The notes under the pieces: generated by a model
Seen by the model: the letters and a program-made list of their open reading frames with translations, nothing else
Database searches by the model: none
Told to the model about the DNA's origin: nothing
In this document: positions 58,690-64,000 of the stretch, piece after piece
How positions within the stretch are numbered: the first letter of the stretch is position 1
Layout of the letters: every line of letters starts with the position of its first letter
Translations under genes and position numbers: made by a program
Assembly (NCBI RefSeq): GCF_001424905.1
Contig: NZ_LMCU01000001.1
Coordinates: forward strand, 1,047,480 to 1,111,479
DNA: 64,000 nucleotides
From: Leifsonia sp. Root112D2
GTDB lineage: Bacteria; Actinomycetota; Actinomycetes; Actinomycetales; Microbacteriaceae
Direction of reading: 5' to 3'

Positions 58690-60006
58690 GTGACCGAAAC
58701 GATTGCAGTACAGGCGAAGCACCTCTATAAGGTCTTCGGACGGCGTCCCAAAGATGTCGTCAAGAAACTCGAGGCCGGCGCCAGCCGCGAATCGGTGGCG
58801 AATCTGGGCACCGCGGCCGTCATCGATGCATCCTTCGAGGTGCGCACCGGCGAGATCTTCGTGGTGATGGGGCTCTCGGGCTCCGGTAAATCCACGCTGA
58901 TCCGCATGTTGAACGGATTGCTCGAACCGACATCCGGCAGCGTCGAGGTGATGGGCACCGCCATCAGCGGCATCGCCGCGTCGCGCCTGCGCGAGGTGCG
59001 CAAGCGCAGCGTCTCCATGGTCTTCCAGCACTTCGCCCTCATGCCACACCGAACCGTGCTCGACAACGCCGCATACGGGCTCGAGGTGCAGGGCGTGCCC
59101 CTGCCCGAGCGTCGCGAGCGGGCGCTTGCCGTCGTCAAGCGCGTCGGACTCAGCGGATGGGAAGACAAGCTGCCCAGCGAGCTCTCCGGTGGAATGCAGC
59201 AGCGTGTGGGCCTGGCCCGCGCGCTGGCCAGCGACACGGACATCCTGCTCATGGATGAGGCGTTCTCGGCGCTCGACCCGCTGATCCGTCGCGAGATGCA
59301 GGAGCAGCTCGTCGAGCTGCAGGCCGAGCTCGGCAAAACCATCATCTTCATCACGCACGACCTCAACGAGGCCATGTTCCTCGGCGATCGCATCGCCGTC
59401 ATGCGTGACGGCCGCATCGTGCAGACGGGCACACCCGAAGAAATTCTCACCGACCCTGCCAATGACTACGTGGCTCAGTTCGTGCAGGATGTCGACCGGG
59501 CACGGGTGCTCACCGCGGCCAGTGTGATGGAGCCGGTGAAGGCCCTCGTGACGGTGGCCGCCGGTCCGCGTGCCGCGCTGCGCGTGATGCGCGACCTGCA
59601 GACATCCGCCGCCTTCGTGGTCGGAGACGGCCGCAAATTCCTCGGCGTTGTGCGCGACAAAGACGTGATGCGTCAGGTGAAGGCCTCCGAGACCGACCTC
59701 TCCAAGGTGCTGCTGCACAGCGGCGGAACCGTGACGGGTGAGACCCAGCTCTCCGAGTTGTTCGAGGCATCCATCGAGAGCGACCTGCCCGTGGCAGTGA
59801 TAGACGAGAAGCAGCGCCTGCTCGGCGTGATTCCCCGCGTCACGCTGCTGAGCGCGCTCGGCAACATTCCGACGAATACCGCCGAACTTCCCATCATTGA
59901 GCCGCCCGCGACCATTCCCATGGATGTGATCACCGAGACGCTGCTTGCGACCGGCGGCCCCAGCGACGACGACTCGCTCGTCGGCGCGGAAGGAGGCGCA
60001 CGATGA
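58690..60006 (+). CDS. proV: Glycine betaine/proline ABC transporter ATP-binding protein
   Basis: 438 residues from GTG 58690. Walker A is GLSGSGKST, signature LSGGMQQR, Walker B ILLMDEAFSALDP. A C-terminal CBS-domain pair follows (ALVTVAAGPRAALRVMRDL and FLGVVRDKDVMRQ), which senses ionic strength in OpuA-type importers. It overlaps the permease gene by ATGA. Confidence 0.93.
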   Translation: MTETIAVQAKHLYKVFGRRPKDVVKKLEAGASRESVANLGTAAVIDASFEVRTGEIFVVMGLSGSGKSTLIRMLNGLLEPTSGSVEVMGTAISGIAASRLREVRKRSVSMVFQHFALMPHRTVLDNAAYGLEVQGVPLPERRERALAVVKRVGLSGWEDKLPSELSGGMQQRVGLARALASDTDILLMDEAFSALDPLIRREMQEQLVELQAELGKTIIFITHDLNEAMFLGDRIAVMRDGRIVQTGTPEEILTDPANDYVAQFVQDVDRARVLTAASVMEPVKALVTVAAGPRAALRVMRDLQTSAAFVVGDGRKFLGVVRDKDVMRQVKASETDLSKVLLHSGGTVTGETQLSELFEASIESDLPVAVIDEKQRLLGVIPRVTLLSALGNIPTNTAELPIIEPPATIPMDVITETLLATGGPSDDDSLVGAEGGAR

Positions 60007-60956
60007 ACGACGTTCTCTTCCGTATACCGCTCGGCGACTGGGTCAATGTCTTCGTCGACTGGGTGACGAGTGCACTCAAGGGCCTCTTCGACGTGATCAG
60101 CATGATTTTCGGCGGCTTCTACGAAGGCGTCGACTGGGTTTTCGCCACGCCGCCGTTCTGGCTCATCATGATCATTCTCGTTGCGCTCGGGCTCTGGGCG
60201 CGCGGCCTGGTCTTCGGCGTCGGCACGGCCATCGGCCTGCTGCTGATCTATGGCGTGAACCAGTGGGACAACGCGATGCACACCATAGCGCTGACCCTGG
60301 TGGCGACGATCATCGCCGTCGTGATCAGCATTCCGGTCGGCATCTGGATGTCTCGATCGTCTCGCGCGTCGACGGTGATCAGGCCGGTGCTCGACTTTCT
60401 GCAAACGATGCCGGCGTTCGTCTACCTCATTCCCGCGATCATCCTGTTCGGGATCGGCGCGGTTCCGGGCATCGTTGCAACCATCCTGTTCGCCATCGCA
60501 CCCGGCGTGCGGCTGACCGAGCTCGGTATCCGAGGTGTGGACAAGGAGGTCGTCGAGGCGGGTCACGCCTTCGGCGCCTCCCCGGGTCGCATCCTTCGGC
60601 AGATTCAGCTGCCGCTGGCCATGCCCACCATCATGGCCGGTGTCAACCAGGTGATCATGCTCTCGCTGTCGATGGTCGTCATCGCCGGCATGGTCGGATC
60701 CCCGGGTCTCGGCAAGCCGATCGTCGCCTCGTTCCAGACCATCGACGTCGGCCTGGGCTTCGAAGCCGGCCTCTCCGTCGTGATCCTCGCGATTCTGCTG
60801 GACCGCCTCACCGGATCGCTGGGCAGCGGCCGCGTGAAGCGGCTGGGGACCCGCAAGGCGGCAGGTGATGCCTCGAGCGCGGATGCGCCCGACTCGCCCG
60901 TCGAGCGCGTCGAGCAGGCAGATCTCGACTCCACCCAGACATCGGTCGGCGTCTAA
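60003..60956 (+). CDS. proW: Glycine betaine/proline ABC transporter permease
   Basis: 317 residues. An N-terminal amphipathic part (VNVFVDWVTSALKGLFDVIS) precedes six to seven membrane helices. The permease contact motif is GHAFGASPGRILRQIQLPLAMP. A Ser/Asp-rich C-terminal tail follows. It forms the channel for the ATPase encoded just upstream. Confidence 0.93.
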   Translation: MNDVLFRIPLGDWVNVFVDWVTSALKGLFDVISMIFGGFYEGVDWVFATPPFWLIMIILVALGLWARGLVFGVGTAIGLLLIYGVNQWDNAMHTIALTLVATIIAVVISIPVGIWMSRSSRASTVIRPVLDFLQTMPAFVYLIPAIILFGIGAVPGIVATILFAIAPGVRLTELGIRGVDKEVVEAGHAFGASPGRILRQIQLPLAMPTIMAGVNQVIMLSLSMVVIAGMVGSPGLGKPIVASFQTIDVGLGFEAGLSVVILAILLDRLTGSLGSGRVKRLGTRKAAGDASSADAPDSPVERVEQADLDSTQTSVGV

Positions 60957-61046
60957 CCGCCCGGTTCAGCGTCGACGCCGCCACGAACGCGTGGCGCCGG
61001 CGCACACCCAATCACCTGGTTCACAGCACCAGGACGAAAGGAAAGT

Positions 61047-61958
61047 ATGAAGAAGCGTTTCTTGACAACCATCGCCGTGGGAGTCGCGACAGTGTTCGCA
61101 CTCACCGCGTGCGCGGCCGGCGATTCCGGCAGCGGCGGCTCCAGCAGCAGCGGATCGGACAGCGGCGACAAGAAGGACCTGACGATAGCCGTCTTCAGCG
61201 GCTGGGCCGAGGGCGAGGCATCCTCGTACCTGTGGCAGCAGGTGCTTGAAGACAAGGGCTACAACGTGAAGCTCGAATCCGCCACCGCAGGCCCCGTCTT
61301 CACCGGCCTGGCTCAGGGCGACTACGACCTCACCTTTGACGTGTGGCTGCCGAACACCCACAAGGAGTACTGGACGAAGTTCGGCGACAAGCTCCAGAAG
61401 CTGGGTTCCTGGTACAAGGATGCCCCGTTGACCGTTGCCGTCAACAAGGATGCGCCGATCGATTCGCTGGCAGATCTGGCCAAGAACGCCGACAAGTTCG
61501 GCAACAAGATCGTCGGCATCGAGCCGGGCGCTGGCCTGACCAACGTCATGAACACGAGCGTCATTCCCGACTACGGCCTCAAGGGCATGGACTTCCAGAC
61601 GTCGTCCACTGCGGCCATGCTGGCCGCCCTGAAGAAGGCGACCAAGGACGGCACGAACATTGTCGTGACCCTGTGGAAGCCGCACTTCGCGTACAACGCG
61701 TTTCCGATCAAGGACCTCAAGGACCCGAAGGGTGCGCTGGGCAAGCCTGACAGCATCTACTCTGTTGGTCGCGACGGCTTCGCGACGGACTACCCGCAGG
61801 TCACCACGTGGATGAAGAACTTCACCTTTGATGACAAGCTGCTGGCCGACCTGGAGAACAAGATGTTCAACAGTGGCGCCGACGAGTCGGAATACCCGAA
61901 GATCGTGAAGACCTGGATGGCCGACCACAAGGACTTCGTGGACGGTCTCACGAAGTAG
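61047..61958 (+). CDS. proX: Glycine betaine-type substrate-binding lipoprotein
   Basis: 303 residues with lipobox LTAC. The OpuAC-like fold is recognisable from VFSGWAEGEASSYLWQQVLE, FDVWLPNTHKEYW and VTLWKPHFAYNAFPIKDL. Trp residues that cage quaternary amines are present (WLP, LWKPH). The ligand may be glycine betaine, choline or proline betaine. Confidence 0.9.
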   Translation: MKKRFLTTIAVGVATVFALTACAAGDSGSGGSSSSGSDSGDKKDLTIAVFSGWAEGEASSYLWQQVLEDKGYNVKLESATAGPVFTGLAQGDYDLTFDVWLPNTHKEYWTKFGDKLQKLGSWYKDAPLTVAVNKDAPIDSLADLAKNADKFGNKIVGIEPGAGLTNVMNTSVIPDYGLKGMDFQTSSTAAMLAALKKATKDGTNIVVTLWKPHFAYNAFPIKDLKDPKGALGKPDSIYSVGRDGFATDYPQVTTWMKNFTFDDKLLADLENKMFNSGADESEYPKIVKTWMADHKDFVDGLTK

Positions 61959-61966
61959 TCGCCACT

Positions 61967-62066
61967 TCGCTGGTTGAGGAGCGAGGAACGAGCGTCTCGA
62001 AACCTGCGTGGCGAGCGCAGGTTTCGAGACGAGGCCTCGTTCCTCGACCTCTCCTCAACCAGCGGC
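61967..62066. repeat. Paired REP-like element (family B, head to head)
   Basis: CGCTGGTTGAGGAGCGAGGA, ACGAGCGTCTCGAAACC, a short loop, then GGTTTCGAGACGAGGCCTCG, CCTCTCCTCAACCAGCGG. Two inverted copies give a long dyad like a BIME. It lies after proX and before the zinc operon, and could end transcription. Confidence 0.8.
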
Positions 62067-62075
62067 CATCTGCTT

Positions 62076-62092
62076 TTGACAATCATTATCAA
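62076..62092. promoter_or_regulatory. Zur/Fur-type operator before znuA
   Basis: TTGACAATCATTATCAA is a near-perfect dyad (TGA-N9-TCA type). The TTGACA inside it looks like a -35 element, so a bound repressor would block the promoter. The adjacent genes are a zinc-type importer, which favours Zur. Confidence 0.8.
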
Positions 62093-62147
62093 TAGCGAGT
62101 AGCGTCGTCGTCAGTGGTGAACAGGTCACCACTTAGACAGGCTCCTC

Positions 62148-63074
62148 ATGCAGCACAAGTTCCTCGCCATTCCCGCGCTCGCCGCGGCCGCAGCCCTCGC
62201 TCTGACGCTCGCCGGATGTGCGACCGACACCTCTGCACGCGCCTCGGATGCGACATCCGGCCCGGTCACGGTGGTCGCCTCGACCAATGTGTACGGCGAT
62301 ATCGCCAGGCAGGTGGGCGGCGACCTCGTCAGTGTGACCTCGATCATCGATGATCCCGACAAGGATCCGCACGAATACGAAGCGGATGCCCGCAACCAGC
62401 TCTCCCTCTCCAAAGCCCGCATCGTGATAGAAAACGGTGCCGGCTACGACGATTTCATCGACACCATGCTGAAGTCAGCGGGTGCCAATGAGGCCACGGT
62501 GCTGAATGCCGCCGACCTTTCTGGCTACGACCAGAAGCCAGCCGACGGTGAGTTCAACGAACACCTCTGGTACGACTTTCCTACTATCGAGAAGCTGACC
62601 GCCTCGCTTGTCGGCGCGCTCTCGAAGGCGCAGCCGGCATCCGCTGAAACCTTTGCCGCGAACGGCAAGGCCTTCACGGCGAAACTTGCGGTGCTGGAGG
62701 CTACCGAGGCCTCGCTCAAGGCGAAATACGCGGGCACGGGTGCGGCCATCACCGAGCCGGTGCCTCTCTATATGCTCAACGCGATAGGGCTCGAGAATAA
62801 GACGCCAGAGAAGTTCAGCGAGGCCATCGAAGCAGACACCGATGTGGCGCCGAGCGTTCTCAAGGCCACGCTCGGGCTGTACAGCAGTCACGCCGTCGCG
62901 GTGCTCGCCTACAACGCGCAGACCACCGGCGCGCAGACCGAGGCCGTGCTGAAGGCCGCGCAGAAGAACGGCATTCCCGTCGTCGCCGTCACCGAAACCA
63001 TGCCGGCCGGCAAGAACTACATTTCGTGGATGACCGCGAATCTGGATGCTCTTTCGGCGGCGTTAGGCAAGTGA
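62148..63074 (+). CDS. znuA: Zinc/manganese ABC transporter substrate-binding lipoprotein
   Basis: 308 residues with lipobox LAGC. The cluster-9 fold shows the first metal histidine in DPHEYE and a second in NEHLWYD, with later Glu/Asp ligands near VAVTETMPAG. It lacks a long His-rich loop. The metal is probably zinc because of the operator. Confidence 0.9.
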   Translation: MQHKFLAIPALAAAAALALTLAGCATDTSARASDATSGPVTVVASTNVYGDIARQVGGDLVSVTSIIDDPDKDPHEYEADARNQLSLSKARIVIENGAGYDDFIDTMLKSAGANEATVLNAADLSGYDQKPADGEFNEHLWYDFPTIEKLTASLVGALSKAQPASAETFAANGKAFTAKLAVLEATEASLKAKYAGTGAAITEPVPLYMLNAIGLENKTPEKFSEAIEADTDVAPSVLKATLGLYSSHAVAVLAYNAQTTGAQTEAVLKAAQKNGIPVVAVTETMPAGKNYISWMTANLDALSAALGK

Positions 63075-63964
63075 CGCGGGCAGCGCATAGCCTCTCTCCT
63101 GTGGAGTCATCCGTTCTCAGCCTGCGCAACGCCACGCTGCGTTTCGGCGAACGTACCCTCTGGGGCGGCCTCGATCTCGACGTCAAGCCCGGCGAGTTCA
63201 TCGCGGTGCTCGGAGCAAACGGCTCGGGCAAGACCAGCCTGCTCAAGGTGATTCTCGGGCGGCAGGGGCTCAGCAGCGGCCAGGCACGCTTTCTGGGCGA
63301 GGATGTGCGGCGCGGCAACCGGCGCATCGGTTACATCCCGCAGCAGAAGCTCGCCGACGAGGGCACGCCGCTGCGTGCGCGAGACCTGATTGCGCTCGGA
63401 CTCGACGGGCACCGCTGGGGCCTGCCGTGGCCGTCGAAGGCCCGGCGCGCCCGCGTCGACGCAGTGCTCGACTCGGTCGGCGCCTCGCACTATGCCCGGG
63501 TACCCATCGCCACCCTGAGCGGCGGCGAACAGCAGCGACTGCGGGTAGGGCAGGCGCTCGCCGACAAGCCCCGCCTGCTGCTCTGCGACGAACCGCTGCT
63601 CTCGCTCGACCTCGCGCACCAGCGGGCGGTGAGTGAGCTGATCGACGAGAACCGGCGCGCGAGCAACATCGGAGTGCTCTTCGTCACCCATGACATCAAC
63701 CCGATTCTGGGCATGGTAGATCGGGTTCTCTACCTGGCGGGCGGGCGGTTCCGCATCGGCACGCCCGACGAGGTGCTGCGCAGCGAGGTGCTGAGCGAGC
63801 TCTACGGCTCGCCCGTCGACGTGATTCGCACCCGGGGTCGCATCGTGGTCGTGGGCACGGCCGAGGCGCCGCACGCGCATCCGGACGGTTTGCACGCCCA
63901 GCACGACGAGCACCACGACCCGGGCCACGCCGACGAATACCACGAGGAGGTGAAGCCGCTATGA
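63071..63964 (+). CDS. znuC: Zinc ABC transporter ATP-binding protein
   Basis: 297 residues if GTG 63071 is the start (GTGA overlap with znuA); GTG 63101 is an alternative and neither has a clear Shine-Dalgarno. Walker A GANGSGKTSLL, signature LSGGEQQR and Walker B LLLCDEPLLSLD. The tail is His/Asp-rich (HPDGLHAQHDEHHDPGHADE), possibly a metal-binding end. Confidence 0.92.
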   Translation: MTRAAHSLSPVESSVLSLRNATLRFGERTLWGGLDLDVKPGEFIAVLGANGSGKTSLLKVILGRQGLSSGQARFLGEDVRRGNRRIGYIPQQKLADEGTPLRARDLIALGLDGHRWGLPWPSKARRARVDAVLDSVGASHYARVPIATLSGGEQQRLRVGQALADKPRLLLCDEPLLSLDLAHQRAVSELIDENRRASNIGVLFVTHDINPILGMVDRVLYLAGGRFRIGTPDEVLRSEVLSELYGSPVDVIRTRGRIVVVGTAEAPHAHPDGLHAQHDEHHDPGHADEYHEEVKPL

Positions 63965-64000
63965 CGATGGCCAACGACCTCTGGTCGCAACTCTTCAACT
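63961..64000 (+). CDS. znuB: Zinc ABC transporter permease, 5' end only
   Basis: ATG 63961 overlaps the znuC stop (ATGA). Only MTMANDLWSQLFN is visible before the window ends. Assignment rests on operon position; no membrane segment is reached. Confidence 0.6.
   Translation, partial: MTMANDLWSQLFN

Overview
This window is the replication-origin region of a high-GC Gram-positive chromosome. The gene order (pknB, pabA, sortase, crgA, rhomboid, ppiA, tRNA-Ile/Ala, gyrA, gyrB, DUF721, recF, gnd, dnaN, dnaA, rpmH, rnpA, yidD, yidC, khpB, rsmG, parA, parB, trx/murJ, pcnA, mycothiol genes, rpsF-ssb-rpsR-rplI-dnaB) is typical of Actinobacteria. The codon use, the DUF3566 and DUF6049 proteins and the style of the interspersed repeats point to the family Microbacteriaceae. 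Genus cannot be fixed from sequence reading alone.

Layout. 1-5.4 kb: 3' end of a PASTA kinase gene, a sortase / 52-aa membrane protein / glutamine amidotransferase operon, crgA, a zinc-finger rhomboid and a cyclophilin. 5.4-17 kb: two tRNA genes, then the replication genes read leftward (gyrA, gyrB, DUF721, recF, gnd, dnaN, dnaA) with a DnaA-box-rich dnaN-dnaA intergenic region as the likely oriC. 17-25 kb: the rightward rpmH-rnpA-yidD-yidC-khpB-rsmG-parA-parB run with five parS sites, one of which contains the parA start codon. 22-34 kb: D-Ala-D-Ala ligase family protein, PLP aminotransferase, thioredoxin system, MurJ with a DUF6049 protein, tRNA nucleotidyltransferase and a mycothiol pair (MshA, PIG-L deacetylase). 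34-37.7 kb: rpsF-ssb-rpsR-rplI and dnaB. 37.7-46 kb: accessory membrane proteins, a hydrolase, purB with a tyrosine phosphatase, and an unusual pair encoding a WXG100-like small protein and a helical/alpha-beta-hydrolase protein. 46-51 kb: aminotransferase plus E1alpha, E1beta and E2 of a branched-chain-type 2-oxoacid dehydrogenase. 51-56 kb: an SsuABC-type importer with an FAD oxidoreductase and a divergent LysR regulator. 56-58 kb: a DUF559 gene broken by one in-frame TGA and flanked by two copies of a nested palindrome; a DUF1206 protein. 58.7-64 kb: glycine-betaine-type ABC importer, then a Zur-box-preceded zinc ABC importer cut by the window end.

The most interesting structure is not a gene but a set of dispersed repeat families. 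One, about 80 bp long, occurs four times: twice between genes and twice inside genes (recF and the E2 acyltransferase), where it is read in the same frame and adds a similar peptide containing DPATPAPS. This resembles the protein-coding palindromic elements described in Rickettsia. Three further repeat families sit at gene ends. DnaA-box clusters also occur away from oriC (crgA-rhomboid gap and upstream of dnaB). No CRISPR array, integrase, transposase or prophage was seen.
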